This document shows, piece by piece, positions 48,084-57,933 of a stretch of 64,000 bases of DNA. The stretch comes from Rathayibacter sp. VKM Ac-2856. GTDB lineage: Bacteria; Actinomycetota; Actinomycetes; Actinomycetales; Microbacteriaceae. The position numbers and the translations under genes are program-made. The stretch spans positions 1 through 64,000 of the forward strand of contig NZ_JABMLF010000004.1 in assembly GCF_013205055.1 (NCBI RefSeq), read 5' to 3'. Position 1 is the first letter of the stretch. Each line of letters opens with the position of its first letter. The notes beneath the pieces are model-generated. The model saw only the letters and a list, made by a program, of their open reading frames with translations, did no database searches and was not told the DNA's origin.

Positions 48084-48187
48084 GGGCGGCCGTCTCCGGG
48101 CTGCTCGACCAGCATGCGGGGGCCGCAGGCCGCCGCCCTAAGCTCGAGGGCGCCGGTGGTCGGTGCAGCCCAGCAGGAGGACGAGAC

Positions 48188-49678
48188 GTGGACGTGGTTC
48201 TCGGAGTCGACATCGGCACGTCGAGCACCAAGGCGATCCTCGTCGGCCTCGACGGCCGGGTGCTCGCCGAGGCGGCCCGCGCGCACGTCGTCGACCGCCC
48301 GCGGCAGGGCTGGGTCGAGATGGACTCCGGGGTCTGGTGGGACGAGTTCCGCAGCCTCGTCGCCGAGCTCACCGCCGCCGTCCCGCACGGCGTCGTCGTC
48401 GCGGTCGGCGTCAGCGGCATGGGCCCGTGCGTGCTCCTCACCGACGCGGCCGGCGAGCCGCTGCGCCCGGCGATCCTCTACGGCGTCGACACCCGCAGCG
48501 TCGGCATGCTCGACGAGGTGACCGCCCTCCTCGGCGGCGAGGACGCGATGCGCGCCCGCACCGGCTCCGGACTCTCGGCGCAGGCCGCGGGCGTCAAGCT
48601 CGCCTGGGTCGCCCGCCACGAGCCCGAGCTCTGGCGCCGCGCCGAGCGCTTCACCATGCCGTCCTCGCGGCTCGTCGAGCTGCTCACCGGCGAGTACGTC
48701 CTCGACCACCACTCCGCCAGCCAGTGCACCCCGCTCTACGACGTGGTCCGCGCCGAGTGGATCGACGAGTGGGCCGCGCTCCTCGCCCCCGGCCTCGCAC
48801 TCCCCCGCCTCGGCTGGCCGGGCGAGACCGCGGGCCGCATCACCCCCGAGGCCGCCGCCGCGACGGGACTCCCGAGCGGCGTCCCCGTGATCTTCGGCAC
48901 CATCGACGCCTGGGCCGAGAGCCTCAGCGCCGGCCGCCGCCGGCCCGGCCGGGTCTTCCTCCAGTACGGCACCACCATGTTCCTCGTCGCGCCGATGGCC
49001 GCCCCGACCCCGCTCGGCGGGATGTGGACGACGGTCGGCGCCGCCCCGGGCGAGCCGACCGCGGCCGGCGGCATGGCCACCTCGGGCGCGGTCACCGACT
49101 GGCTGCGCCGACTCACCGGCGCCAGCTGGGCCGAGCTGCTCGACGAGGCCGCGCGCTCCGGACCGGGCGCCGGCGGACTCCTCGTGCTGCCCTACTTCGC
49201 CGGCGAGCGCTCGCCGATCGCCGACCCCGACGCGCGCGGCGTGATCGCCGGGCTCGGCGTCGGCTCCACCCGCGGCGACCTCTACCGCGCGGTCCTCGAG
49301 GCCACGGCCTTCGCCGTGCGGCACCACCTCGAGGTGCTGCGCGAGCACGGCGTCCCGGTCGACGCGCTGGTCGGCGCCGGCGGCGGGGTCGCGGCCGAGC
49401 TCTGGCCGCAGATCGTCAGCGACGTCTGCGGCCTGGAGCAGGTGATCCCCACGGTCTCGGTCGGCGCGGCCTACGGCTCGGCCGTGCTCGCGGCGGGCCT
49501 GGTCACCGAGGTCGACATCGAGGAGTGGAACCCCGCCGCGACGACCCTCGTGCCCGATCCGGCCGTCGCCGCGCTCTACGACGAGCTGTACGACGACTAC
49601 CGCCGGCTCTACCCCGAGACCCGCGACACCGTGCACCGACTGGCGCAGCGGAGCCGCGGGGCCGATAACTACGCCTGA
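48188..49678 (+). CDS. FGGY family carbohydrate kinase
   Basis: A 496-residue FGGY kinase. N-terminal ATP/sugar region [27 protein letters not shown]...[14 protein letters not shown]; the catalytic Asp is expected in [13 protein letters not shown]; and the C-terminal domain shows [54 protein letters not shown] and [21 protein letters not shown]. The closest types are xylulokinase/ribulokinase-like. In this setting (RpiB, DhaKL, tetritol dehydrogenase, importer) an erythritol or erythrulose kinase role is plausible. GTG start at 48188 with AGGAGG upstream. Its end overlaps the convergent isomerase gene by 10 bp. Confidence 0.85.
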   Translation: MDVVLGVDIGTSSTKAILVGLDGRVLAEAARAHVVDRPRQGWVEMDSGVWWDEFRSLVAELTAAVPHGVVVAVGVSGMGPCVLLTDAAGEPLRPAILYGVDTRSVGMLDEVTALLGGEDAMRARTGSGLSAQAAGVKLAWVARHEPELWRRAERFTMPSSRLVELLTGEYVLDHHSASQCTPLYDVVRAEWIDEWAALLAPGLALPRLGWPGETAGRITPEAAAATGLPSGVPVIFGTIDAWAESLSAGRRRPGRVFLQYGTTMFLVAPMAAPTPLGGMWTTVGAAPGEPTAAGGMATSGAVTDWLRRLTGASWAELLDEAARSGPGAGGLLVLPYFAGERSPIADPDARGVIAGLGVGSTRGDLYRAVLEATAFAVRHHLEVLREHGVPVDALVGAGGGVAAELWPQIVSDVCGLEQVIPTVSVGAAYGSAVLAAGLVTEVDIEEWNPAATTLVPDPAVAALYDELYDDYRRLYPETRDTVHRLAQRSRGADNYA

Positions 49679-50157
49679 GCGTCCACGCCCTTCGGCGCGC
49701 TGCCGTCGTAGCCGCAGATCGCCGCGACCTTGCCGGCCGACGCGCTCGACGGGTCGAACTCGTAGCCGAGCCACTCCCGCGCCATCCGCCGCGCCACCTC
49801 GAGCCCGACCACGCGCTGGCCCATGCAGAGCACCTGCGCGTTGTTCGAGAGCACCGAGCGCTCGATGGAGAAGGAGTCGTGCGCCGTGACCGCGCGCACC
49901 CCCGGCACCTTGTTCGCCGCGATCGCGACGCCGAGGCCCGTGCCGCAGATCAGGATCGCGCGGTCCGCGGACCCGTCGGCGATCATCCGCGCGGCCGTGA
50001 CCGCGACGTCCGGGTAGTCGGTGTGCGTGTCGGCGTCGACGCCGACGTCCGTCACCAGCGAGACGCGGTCGTCCTTCATCAGGTCGGCCTTCAGCGCCTC
50101 CTTGTACTCGAAGCCCGCGTCGTCCGATCCGACGACGACCCGATAGGTGGTGGTCAT
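49669..50157 (-). CDS. derI: RpiB/LacAB-family sugar phosphate isomerase, probable erythrulose-4-phosphate isomerase
   Basis: A 162-residue RpiB-type isomerase. [94 protein letters not shown] covers the complete catalytic region, with the active-site Cys in ILICGTG. In tetritol pathways of mycobacteria a family member (DerI) converts D-erythrulose 4-phosphate to D-erythrose 4-phosphate. Position after the DhaK-type kinase (4-base overlap) and the dehydrogenase fits that role better than ribose 5-phosphate isomerisation. The gene name is by context. Confidence 0.78.
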   Translation of the reverse strand: MTTTYRVVVGSDDAGFEYKEALKADLMKDDRVSLVTDVGVDADTHTDYPDVAVTAARMIADGSADRAILICGTGLGVAIAANKVPGVRAVTAHDSFSIERSVLSNNAQVLCMGQRVVGLEVARRMAREWLGYEFDPSSASAGKVAAICGYDGSAPKGVDAQA

Positions 50158-51920
50158 TCCGCTCCTCCTTCTGCAGTGGCGTCCGTGATGGTGGTCTCCG
50201 CCGCGCTCCGCTCCGCGAGGACGTCCCCGACCGCGGTCAGGATCATCCCCATCGACGTCGCGCCCGCGTCCGGCGTGCCGAGGCTCTTCTCGGCCAGCGG
50301 CCGCGCCCGGCCGACCTTCGGCCGCAGCTCCGCGGTCGCCGCGGCGCGCTCGACGCCGACACCCGCCGCCTCCCGCCACGCCTCGACGAGCGGCGCCCCG
50401 CCGGACACCCGCTCGCGCAGCACCCGTGCGAACGGCAGCAGCGCGTCGAGCATGGTCTTGTCGCCCTCGCTCGCGCGCCCGAGGTCGACGATCGACTCCG
50501 CGAAGGCGTCGACGCCGTCCACGACGTCCGCCGCCGAGTACTCGTCGCGCCCGTCGGTCAGCGAGGCGCCGAGCGCCTCGAGCGCCGCGCCCCAGAGCAC
50601 CCCGGAGGTGCCGCCCGCCTGCTCCGCCCAGGACTGCCCCGCGCGGGACAGCAGCCAGGCGCCGCCGGCGCGCTCCTCGATCCGGTCGAGGCGCCGCGTC
50701 GCCGCGCCGATGCCCTTGAGCATCCCGCGGCCGTGATCGCCGTCGCCGGCGACCGCGTCGATGCGCCCGAGCGCCTCCTCCTCGCGCGTCAGCAGCTCGT
50801 GCATCCGCCCGAGCGCGGTGCGGACCGTCTCGCCGAGCGCCACGGCCGCATCGCTGGCGGCCGGTGCCGACTCGTCGACGCCCGCCGCGGCGTCCTCGCC
50901 CGAGGGCGCGAGCAGCGCCGCGACCGGAGCCGCGACCCGCCGGTAGGCCGGCGTGTAGGCGTCGGCGCGCCAGTAGCGCTCGAGCTCGTCGTCGAGCCAC
51001 TGCAGCGTCAGCGAGACGCCGCCCATGTCGAGGCTGGTGACCAGCTCGCCGACCTCGGGCTCGACCGTCTGCAGCCCCGCCTCCTCGAGCCGGCGCGCGA
51101 GGTGGCGCCAGAGCAGGAAGAGCTCCTCGTACTTCGTGGTGCCGAGCCCGTTCAGGATCGGCGCGACGCGCGTGCCGGCGCCCGAGGGCCGGTCGGCCAG
51201 CAGCCGGTCGGCGAAGAGGTCGGCCAGCTCGGCCGCCCGCATCAGCTCGATGTCGCGGATGCCGGGCTCGCCGTGGATCCCGAGCCCGAGTCCGAGGTGC
51301 CCCTCCGGCACGCTGAACAGCGGCTCGCTCGCGCCGGGCATCGTGCAGCCCGAGAACGCGACGCCGAGCGTGCGGGTCGCCGCGTTGCTCGCGTTCCCCA
51401 CCCGCTCGACCTCGTCGAGGGACGCGCCCTCGGCGGCCGCGGCCCCCATCGCCTTGAACACCGGGAAGTCGCCCGCGATGCCGCGCCGCTTGCCGATCTC
51501 CTCGGCCGAGGCGATGTCGTCCGTGACGACGACGATCCGGGTGTCGATCCCCTCCTTGCGCAGCCGCTCGGCCGCGATGCCGAAGTTCATCGTGTCGCCG
51601 GCGTAGTTGCCGAAGCTGAACACCACTCCGCGCCCCTGATCGGCCGCCTTCGCGACCGAGTAGGCCTGCGCCGCCGAGGGCGAGGTGAAGATGTTGCCCA
51701 CCACCGCTCCCGTCGCCAGCCCCGGGCCGACCGTGCCGCTGAACGCCGGGTAGTGCCCGGAGCCGCCGCCGATGACGACCGCGACCTGCGGCTCGGCGCC
51801 GGCGGTGCGGTGCGCGACCACTCCGCCCGGCACGCCGCGCAGGCGGTCGGCGTAGAGGGAGAGGAAGCCGGCGAGCTGGTCCTCGGCGAACTCGTCGGGA
51901 TCGTCGTAGATCGTCGTCAT
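50154..51920 (-). CDS. Dihydroxyacetone kinase-family protein (DhaK-DhaL fusion), probable erythrulose kinase
   Basis: A 588-residue single-chain kinase. Residues 1-330 are Dha[36 protein letters not shown], and [10 protein letters not shown] with the His that covalently binds the substrate carbonyl. Residues about 380-588 are Dha[30 protein letters not shown] with Mg-binding Asp residues, [16 protein letters not shown] and a [19 protein letters not shown]-like end. Ordinary ATP-dependent Dha kinases share this layout; mycobacterial DerK/LerK erythrulose kinases belong here too. The operon context favours erythrulose. The gene lies 5 bp after the dehydrogenase gene. Confidence 0.85.
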   Translation of the reverse strand: MTTIYDDPDEFAEDQLAGFLSLYADRLRGVPGGVVAHRTAGAEPQVAVVIGGGSGHYPAFSGTVGPGLATGAVVGNIFTSPSAAQAYSVAKAADQGRGVVFSFGNYAGDTMNFGIAAERLRKEGIDTRIVVVTDDIASAEEIGKRRGIAGDFPVFKAMGAAAAEGASLDEVERVGNASNAATRTLGVAFSGCTMPGASEPLFSVPEGHLGLGLGIHGEPGIRDIELMRAAELADLFADRLLADRPSGAGTRVAPILNGLGTTKYEELFLLWRHLARRLEEAGLQTVEPEVGELVTSLDMGGVSLTLQWLDDELERYWRADAYTPAYRRVAAPVAALLAPSGEDAAAGVDESAPAASDAAVALGETVRTALGRMHELLTREEEALGRIDAVAGDGDHGRGMLKGIGAATRRLDRIEERAGGAWLLSRAGQSWAEQAGGTSGVLWGAALEALGASLTDGRDEYSAADVVDGVDAFAESIVDLGRASEGDKTMLDALLPFARVLRERVSGGAPLVEAWREAAGVGVERAAATAELRPKVGRARPLAEKSLGTPDAGATSMGMILTAVGDVLAERSAAETTITDATAEGGAE

Positions 51921-51925
51921 GCGGG

Positions 51926-53098
51926 TCAGCTCCGGGCGTCGGCCGCGACGACCGCCTCGGTCAGCGACGGGACGATCGAGACCTTGACCGAGCCGCCCTG
52001 GCTGTCGGCGACGAGGTCGAGCGCCTCCTGGAACTGCTCGAGCGGGAACTGGTGCGTGCAGATCTCGTCCATCGGGAGGATGCCGCTCTCGAGCAGCTTG
52101 ATGGCGGCGGGCCAGCAGTTCGGGCCGAGGTGGGCGCCGAGCACGTTGAGCTCCTTGTCGTCGCTGATGATCGACCAGTCGACCGACGCGTTCGAGCCGA
52201 AGACGGAGTACTCGACGTAGGTGCCGAGCTTGCGCAGGATGTTGAGGCCCTGCGAGACGGCCGAGGGGTGCCCGGTGGCCTCGATGTAGACGTCGGCGCC
52301 GTAGCCGCCGGTGAGCTCCTTGACGACGGCGACCGCGTCCTGCTTGGTGACGTTGATGACGAGGTCGGCGCCGGCCTTGGTGGCGAGCGCGAGCTTCTCG
52401 TCGCTCATGTCGAGCGCGATGACCATCTTCGGGTTCTTCTGGCGGGTGCCCGCGATCGCGCCGAGGCCGATCGGGCCGGCACCGGCGATGACGACGACGT
52501 CGTCGAACTGGATGCTGCCGCGCTCGACCGCGTGCATGGCGCAGGACAGCGGCTCGCTGAACGCGGCGACCTGCGGGGCGAGGTCGCGGCTGACCGGGTG
52601 GGTGAGGGCGCGGGTCGGCACCAGCACGTACTCGGCCATCGCGCCGTCGAAGCCCTTGAAGCCGAACATGTCGTGCGGTCCGCACATCCAGTAGGCGCCC
52701 ATCAGGCAGTAGCGGCACTCCCAGCACGGCACGATCTGCTCGCAGGCGATGCGGTCGCCGAGGGCGACGCCGCGCTTGGCCAGCGCCGCGTCGTCGCCGG
52801 CCACGACGGTGCCGACGAACTCGTGGCCCGCGATGCGGTCGCGCTCGGCCCAGGCGGGGCGGTTCTCGTCGCCCCAGAACTTGGCGGCGCCGTGGTAGCA
52901 CTTCAGGTCGCTCGCGCAGACGCCGACCGCGTCGACGCGCAGCAGCAGCTCGCCGGCGGCGGGCACCGGCACGGGCACGGTCTCGAGGCGGTAGTCCTCC
53001 GGGCCGTGCACGACGACGGCGCGCATCGACTCGGGCACGTCGGAGCCGGTGGCCTGCGCCTGCGGGGCGGCCTGCGGGGAAGGGGTGGTGGTGGTCAT
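51926..53098 (-). CDS. eltD: Zinc-dependent erythritol/L-threitol dehydrogenase-like
   Basis: Medium-chain zinc dehydrogenase of 390 residues. Catalytic zinc residues: Cys in [21 protein letters not shown], His/Glu in IAGHEFVG. Structural zinc: [16 protein letters not shown] (four Cys). NAD-binding: [16 protein letters not shown]. The [10 protein letters not shown] insertion and overall sequence match what I recall of actinobacterial erythritol/L-threitol dehydrogenases, which feed D- or L-erythrulose to DhaK-type kinases. The ATG at 53098 follows GGAGGC. First gene of the leftward operon, under the palindromic operator at 53176-53194. Confidence 0.8.
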   Translation of the reverse strand: MTTTTPSPQAAPQAQATGSDVPESMRAVVVHGPEDYRLETVPVPVPAAGELLLRVDAVGVCASDLKCYHGAAKFWGDENRPAWAERDRIAGHEFVGTVVAGDDAALAKRGVALGDRIACEQIVPCWECRYCLMGAYWMCGPHDMFGFKGFDGAMAEYVLVPTRALTHPVSRDLAPQVAAFSEPLSCAMHAVERGSIQFDDVVVIAGAGPIGLGAIAGTRQKNPKMVIALDMSDEKLALATKAGADLVINVTKQDAVAVVKELTGGYGADVYIEATGHPSAVSQGLNILRKLGTYVEYSVFGSNASVDWSIISDDKELNVLGAHLGPNCWPAAIKLLESGILPMDEICTHQFPLEQFQEALDLVADSQGGSVKVSIVPSLTEAVVAADARS

Positions 53099-53148
53099 GA
53101 GGGGAGCCTCCGTCGGTTCGCGGGGCCGCTTCATCGCGGCCCTTCCCG

Positions 53149-53194
53149 AACCTACCTCCTCCAGAACATATGTCAAGAACAGAATTTCTGTTCT
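53149..53194 (-). promoter_or_regulatory. eltD promoter with perfect palindromic operator
   Basis: On the minus strand a consensus -35 TTGACA (53176-53171) is followed after 16 bp by TAGGTT (53154-53149). Directly adjoining is the perfect 19-bp palindrome AGAACAGAATTTCTGTTCT at 53176-53194. GAACA/TGTTC half-sites are typical for SorC/DeoR-type sugar regulators, so the protein at 57934 is the likely binder. Confidence 0.75.
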
Positions 53195-53258
53195 CGCGGA
53201 AGAGAGGGTGGCGACCCGATGCCGCGCGGCCGATCCGGTGTCGATTCGGTCTCAGGCC

Positions 53259-53294
53259 TTGCGGAAATTCTGTGGTGAACATAATTTCTTCTTC
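53259..53294 (+). promoter_or_regulatory. Probable promoter and second operator before the DUF2291-ABC operon
   Basis: GAACATAATTTCTTCTTC (53277-53294) aligns with GAACAGAATTTCTGTTC of the 53176 palindrome with few changes. TTGCGG (53259-53264) and CATAAT (53280-53285) could be -35 and -10, though the 15-bp spacing is short. It probably drives the rightward transporter operon under the same regulator. Confidence 0.45.
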
Positions 53295-53410
53295 GGAGGC
53301 GGGTTCGCCGGCCTCCCGCAGCGACGGAGCCGCCCCCGGGGGACGCCGTCGGCCGAGCGATCCAGACCAGCTCCACGAAGCACTCCACCCCCAGTGAACG
53401 GAACCCCGCG

Positions 53411-54064
53411 ATGACGCGTGCACTCCCTCCCACCTCGAGCCGTCTCCCGACGTCCCGCCGCCGGCTGATCCTCGCCGCGGTCGTCGTGGTCGTCGTCGCC
53501 GCGATGGCGTTCAGCACCAAGGTCGTCGGCGCCGACTCCGACCTGGGCGCCGGCCCCGCCGAGTTCTCCGCCGAGTCTTGGGCCGCCGAGAACTTCCCGG
53601 TGATCCAGGAGGGCATCGCCGAGCGCGCCGTCGACGCCCCCACCCTCGCCGCCGCGATCGCCGCCGACAGCGCCGCCGCCGCCACCGAGTACGGCGTCCC
53701 CGGCGGCACCGGCCCCGAGTTCTCCACCACCTTCACCGGCACGGTCGGCGCCGGCCAGAACGGCATCTACCCCGTCACGGTCGACGGCGTCCCCGGCGAC
53801 GTCCTCATCCGCGTGCAGACCGGCCCCGCGATCAACGGCACCGACCTCCGCGACGCCACCGGCACCGTCCAGTTCGGCCAGTTCACCAACCAGATCGACT
53901 ACCAGGACGCGGCGAGCGCCCTCAACGAGCAGCTGAAGACCGACGTGCTCGGCGCGCTCGACACCACGGCGCTCGAGGGGAAGACGGTCCAGGTCACCGG
54001 CGCGTTCCAGCTGATCAACCCCGCCGGATGGCTCGTCACGCCGTCCGAGCTGGTGGTGCAGTGA
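53411..54064 (+). CDS. DUF2291 family membrane-anchored protein
   Basis: A 217-residue protein with one N-terminal membrane segment (LILAAVVVVVVAAMAF) after an Arg-rich start, then an extracytoplasmic domain: SAESWAAENFPVIQEGIAERAVDAPTLAAAIAADSAAAATEYG, FTGTVGAGQNGIYPVTVDGVPGDVLIRVQTGPAINGTDLRDATGTVQFGQFTNQIDYQDAASALNEQL. This pattern fits DUF2291, whose members almost always precede ribose-type ABC importers, as here. The role is unknown; it may assist the binding protein. Its stop overlaps the ATPase GTG start (GTGA). Confidence 0.8.
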   Translation: MTRALPPTSSRLPTSRRRLILAAVVVVVVAAMAFSTKVVGADSDLGAGPAEFSAESWAAENFPVIQEGIAERAVDAPTLAAAIAADSAAAATEYGVPGGTGPEFSTTFTGTVGAGQNGIYPVTVDGVPGDVLIRVQTGPAINGTDLRDATGTVQFGQFTNQIDYQDAASALNEQLKTDVLGALDTTALEGKTVQVTGAFQLINPAGWLVTPSELVVQ

Positions 54065-55605
54065 GCACCGCCGCCGCCGCCCCGGTCGCCGGCATCGGCG
54101 AGGTCGTCCTCGAGGCCGTCGACGTGGTCAAGACCTACGGCGCGACCCGCGCGCTCAAGGGCGTCGGCTTCTCGGCGCACCGCGGCCAGGTCACCACGCT
54201 CTTCGGTGAGAACGGCGCCGGCAAGTCGACGCTGATGAAGATCCTGTCCGGCGTCGAGCAGCCCACCTCGGGTGAGATCGTCCTGAACGGCACCCCGGTC
54301 GCCTTCGAGGACACGGTCGACGCCCGCGAGCACGGCATCTCGATCATCCACCAGGAGCTGAGCCTCGCCCCCAATCTCTCGGTGCGCGACAACATCTTCC
54401 TCGGCCGCGAGATCACCGGCCCGTCCGGGGTCGACTACGCCGAGGAGGCGCGTCAGGCGAAGGCGGTCCTCGACGAGCTGGGCGAGGACATCGATCCGCT
54501 CACCCTCGTCGCCGATCTGCGGCTCGGCCAGCAGCAGCTGATCGAGATCGCCCGCGCCCTCTCCGTCGACGCGCGGATCCTGATCATGGACGAGCCGACC
54601 AGCGCCCTCAGCGCCGCCGAAGTCGAGGTGCTCTTCACCGTCATCCACGACCTCACCGCCCGCGGCGTCTCCATCGTCTACATCTCGCACCACCTGGAGG
54701 AGGCGCTGGAGATCACCGACCACGCCGTCGTCCTCCGCGACGGCTCGGTCACCGCGACCGCCGTCGCCGCCGACATCGACCTCGCCTGGGTCGTCCGCGC
54801 GATGGTCGGCGAGGGCTTCGACCTCGGCTCCCCGCCCACCGGCTACGCGTTCGGCGACGTCGCGCTCTCGGTGCGCGGAGTGAGCGTCGCGGACCCGGCC
54901 ATCCCCGGCCGCGACGTGGTCGACCGCATCGACCTCGACGTCCGGAAGGGCGAGATCGTCTGCCTCTACGGGCTGATGGGCGCCGGTCGCACCGAGCTGC
55001 TCGAGGCGATCGCCGGCCGCAACGCCGTCACCGCCGGCACGATCTCGAAGAACGGCCGCGACATGGCCGGGATGTCGATCGCCCAGCGGATCGGCGCGGG
55101 TCTCGGCCTCGTCCCCGAGGACCGCCAGCGCGACGGCCTGGTGCAGACGATGACCGTCGGCCGGAACCTCTCGCTCGCGAGCATCGGCTCCTTCGTGAAG
55201 GGGCTGTTCCTCTCCCCCCGCCGCGAGGTCGACCTCGTCACCGACTCGATCCGCACCGTGCACGTGAAGACCGCGGGCGGCGAGGCGATGATCGGCTCGC
55301 TCTCCGGCGGCAACCAGCAGAAGGTCGTCATCGGCAAGATGCTGGCCACGCAGCCCGACGTGATCCTCCTCGACGAGCCCAGCCGCGGCATCGACATCGG
55401 CGCCAAGGCCGAGGTGTTCCGGCTCCTCGCCGAGCGCGCCCGCGACGGCCTCGCCGTCGTCTACACGACCTCCGAGGTCGGCGAGTGCCTCAGCATCGCC
55501 CACCGCATCATCGTGATGAGCCGAGGCCGGATCGCGGCCGAGTTCGGCTCGGACGTCTCCAAAGAAGACATCATGGCCGCCTCCGGTGAGGCCGTGATCT
55601 CGTGA
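54061..55605 (+). CDS. Sugar ABC importer ATP-binding protein (RbsA-type, two domains)
   Basis: A 514-residue CUT2 ATPase with two nucleotide-binding domains. The first has Walker A GENGAGKST near 56-64, signature LRLGQQQLIEIARAL and Walker B ILIMDEPTSAL. The second has a degenerate Walker A (GLMGAGRTEL), signature SLSGGNQQKVVIGKML and Walker B VILLDEPSRGIDIG; this asymmetry is normal for RbsA. It starts with GTG at 54061 overlapping the DUF2291 stop. It energises the importer formed with 55602 and 56818 genes. The cargo is probably a tetritol such as erythritol, by context. Confidence 0.92.
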   Translation: MSTAAAAPVAGIGEVVLEAVDVVKTYGATRALKGVGFSAHRGQVTTLFGENGAGKSTLMKILSGVEQPTSGEIVLNGTPVAFEDTVDAREHGISIIHQELSLAPNLSVRDNIFLGREITGPSGVDYAEEARQAKAVLDELGEDIDPLTLVADLRLGQQQLIEIARALSVDARILIMDEPTSALSAAEVEVLFTVIHDLTARGVSIVYISHHLEEALEITDHAVVLRDGSVTATAVAADIDLAWVVRAMVGEGFDLGSPPTGYAFGDVALSVRGVSVADPAIPGRDVVDRIDLDVRKGEIVCLYGLMGAGRTELLEAIAGRNAVTAGTISKNGRDMAGMSIAQRIGAGLGLVPEDRQRDGLVQTMTVGRNLSLASIGSFVKGLFLSPRREVDLVTDSIRTVHVKTAGGEAMIGSLSGGNQQKVVIGKMLATQPDVILLDEPSRGIDIGAKAEVFRLLAERARDGLAVVYTTSEVGECLSIAHRIIVMSRGRIAAEFGSDVSKEDIMAASGEAVIS

Positions 55606-56750
55606 CCACTACGGAACGGAAGCCCTCAATGACCTCCACCGCGACCGGGCAGCGACGCCCCGCGCTCTTCAAGGACGGTTTCGACCTCGGCCGCCTGCTG
55701 CTGCAGGGGCGCGCGTTCTTCGCGCTGATCGCGATCATCGTCGTGTTCTCGATCCTCTCGCCCAACTACTTCACCGTCGGCAACATCCTCACGATGTCCT
55801 CGCACGTGGCGGTCTACGCGATCCTCGCGATCGGCATGCTGCTGGTCATCCTCAACGGCGGCATCGACCTCTCGGTCGGCTCCACGCTGGGCTTCTCGGG
55901 CGTCGTCGCCGGCTTCCTGATGCAGGGCGTGCAGATCGGCGGAGTCACCCTCTACCCCGCGCTCTGGGTGGTCGTCGTGCTCTCCTGCGGCGCCGGCGCG
56001 CTGATCGGCCTGATCAACGGCATCCTGGTCGCGCGCTTCAAGGTCGCCCCGTTCGTCGCCACCCTCGGCATGCTCTACGTCGTCCGCGGCGTCGGCCTGC
56101 TGATGACCAACGGCCTCACCTACAACGACCTCGCCGGGCAGCCCGAGCTCGGCAACACCGGCTTCGACTGGCTCGGCTTCAACCGCCTGCTCGGCCTGCC
56201 GATCGGCGTCGTGATCATGATCGTCGTCGCCGTCGCGGTCAGCCTGCTGCTCAACCGCACGGTCTTCGGCCGCTGGCTCTACGCCTCGGGCGGCAACGAG
56301 CGCGCCTCGGAGCTGTCGGGCGTGCCGGTGAAGCGGGTCAAGGTCCGCGTCTACGTGCTCTCGGGCCTGTTCGCCGCGATCGCCGGCCTGATCCTCTCCT
56401 CCGAGCTCACCAGCGCCAGCCCCACCGCCGGAAACTCCTACGAGCTCACCGCGATCGCCGCCGTCGTCATCGGCGGCGCGGCCCTCACCGGCGGAGTCGG
56501 CACCGTCCGCGGCACGCTGCTCGGCGCGTTCGTCATCGGCTTCCTCTCCGACGGCCTCGTCATCATCGGCGTCTCGTCGTACTGGCAGACCGTCTTCACC
56601 GGCGCGGTGATCGTCTTCGCGGTCCTGCTGAACGCGGTGCAGTACCGCGGCAAGCCGCGCAAGGGCGGCGCCGGCTCCGGCCCGCGGCCCGCCTCCGACT
56701 CGGGAGCGCCGCTCCCCGTCCCCCAGACATCGGGCACCCCGGCCGCCTAG
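55602..56750 (+). CDS. Sugar ABC importer permease (RbsC-type)
   Basis: Permease of 382 residues with about nine to ten hydrophobic segments from residue 40. The CUT2 element GGIDLSVGSTLGFSG lies near residue 88, with LINGILVARFKVAPFVATLGMLYVVRG and ASGGNERASELSGVPVKRVKVRVY following. The C-terminal 40 residues are a polar Gly/Ser/Pro tail. The GTG at 55602 overlaps the ATPase stop as GTGA; an in-frame ATG at 55629 is an alternative. Third gene of the rightward importer operon. Confidence 0.9.
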   Translation: MTTTERKPSMTSTATGQRRPALFKDGFDLGRLLLQGRAFFALIAIIVVFSILSPNYFTVGNILTMSSHVAVYAILAIGMLLVILNGGIDLSVGSTLGFSGVVAGFLMQGVQIGGVTLYPALWVVVVLSCGAGALIGLINGILVARFKVAPFVATLGMLYVVRGVGLLMTNGLTYNDLAGQPELGNTGFDWLGFNRLLGLPIGVVIMIVVAVAVSLLLNRTVFGRWLYASGGNERASELSGVPVKRVKVRVYVLSGLFAAIAGLILSSELTSASPTAGNSYELTAIAAVVIGGAALTGGVGTVRGTLLGAFVIGFLSDGLVIIGVSSYWQTVFTGAVIVFAVLLNAVQYRGKPRKGGAGSGPRPASDSGAPLPVPQTSGTPAA

Positions 56751-56817
56751 GCCGGTCCACCCGAGAGAACACCTCGGTCGGCCACCGCCGACCGGTCCAC
56801 AGTGAAAGGAACGACCA

Positions 56818-57810
56818 ATGAACCGCAAGCTGGCAACGGTGCTCGCCGCGGGCGCGGGGCTCACCCTCGTCCTGTCCGGATGCTCCTCCGATGCAGGGAC
56901 CGCAGGAGAGGCCGCCGGCACCCCCGGCGCCTCCGAGGGCGGCCTCATCTCGATCATCGTCAACGACCCGGCCAACCCCTACTGGCAGACGGAGGGCGAC
57001 GTCGCGGCGGCCGAGGCCGAGTCGCTCGGCTACACGGCCAACGTGGGCGCCTCGAAGGGCGACACGAACACCGAGAGCAACCTGATCGACACCGCCATCA
57101 CCAACAAGTCGGTCGCGATCATCCTCGACCCGGCCAACGCCTCCGGCTCGGTCGGCGCCGTCAAGAAGGCCGACGCGGCGGGCATCCCCGTGATCCTCGT
57201 CAACGCCGAGATCAACGAGACCGGCCTCGCCAAGGCGCAGCTCGTCTCGAACAACGCCCAGGGCGCGGCGCTCGGCGCGCAGCAGTGGGTCGCCGACGTC
57301 GGCGACACGGCGAACTACGCGGAGCTGTTCGGATCCCCCTCCGACAACAACGCGCAGACCCGCTCCAACGGCTACGCGACCGTCATCTCGCAGTACCCCG
57401 GCCTCGTCGAGGTCGCGAACCAGGTCGGCAACTGGGACCGCACGGAGGGCCACGACAAGATGCAGTCGATCCTCCAGGCCAACCCCGACGTCACCGGCGT
57501 GATCTCCGGCAACGACGAGATGGCGCTCGGCGCGATCGCGGCGCTGAAGGAGGCCGGCAAGCTCGAGCAGGTCAAGGTCGGCGGCTTCGACGGCTCGCCC
57601 GACGCGGTCGACGCCATCAAGGCCGGCGAGCTGCAGTACACCGTGCTCCAGCCCGTCGCGACCTTCGCGAAGGAGGCCGTCAAGCAGGCCGACTCCTTCA
57701 TCCGCACCGGCGAGACCGGCGCCTCGGAGGAGAAGCAGGCGTTCGACTGCATCCTCATCACCAAGGACAACGTCGACAAGATGACGGAGCCCTTCACTCT
57801 CTCCGAGTGA
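56818..57810 (+). CDS. Sugar ABC importer substrate-binding lipoprotein (RbsB-type)
   Basis: A 330-residue type 1 periplasmic-binding lipoprotein. The signal peptide runs MNRKLATVLAAG to lipobox LVLSGCSS. Mature elements: LISIIVNDPANPYWQTEGDVAAAEAESLGY, ITNKSVAIILDPANASGSVGAVKKADAAGIPVILVNAEIN, VTGVISGNDEMALGAIAALKEAGKLEQVKVGGFDGSPDAVDAIKAGELQYTVLQPV. The last block is the typical ribose/allose-binding hinge region. Ribosome binding site GAAAGGA precedes the ATG. It closes the transporter operon and is followed by a strong hairpin. Confidence 0.92.
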   Translation: MNRKLATVLAAGAGLTLVLSGCSSDAGTAGEAAGTPGASEGGLISIIVNDPANPYWQTEGDVAAAEAESLGYTANVGASKGDTNTESNLIDTAITNKSVAIILDPANASGSVGAVKKADAAGIPVILVNAEINETGLAKAQLVSNNAQGAALGAQQWVADVGDTANYAELFGSPSDNNAQTRSNGYATVISQYPGLVEVANQVGNWDRTEGHDKMQSILQANPDVTGVISGNDEMALGAIAALKEAGKLEQVKVGGFDGSPDAVDAIKAGELQYTVLQPVATFAKEAVKQADSFIRTGETGASEEKQAFDCILITKDNVDKMTEPFTLSE

Positions 57811-57830
57811 CCCTCCCCCTCTCCCCTCCC

Positions 57831-57893
57831 CCGCGAGATGCCACTTGCGCACGCTTTCCACGGCGTGTCGCGCTCATAAGTGGCATCTCGCGG
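57831..57893 (+). terminator. Large hairpin after the importer operon
   Basis: CCGCGAGATGCCACTT (57831-57846) pairs perfectly with AAGTGGCATCTCGCGG (57878-57893); the loop has its own GCGCACGC/GCGTGTCGCGC stem. It separates the importer operon from the SorC-type gene on the same strand. Confidence 0.75.
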
Positions 57894-57933
57894 GAGGGGA
57901 AGGGACCTGCACGATGCCGAGGAAGAGGGCACA

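Noticed and set aside
47576-48187. Open frames through the repeat modules (e.g. upstream part of the kinase frame)
   Set aside because: The frame is created by the repeats; the kinase starts at GTG 48188 with AGGAGG.
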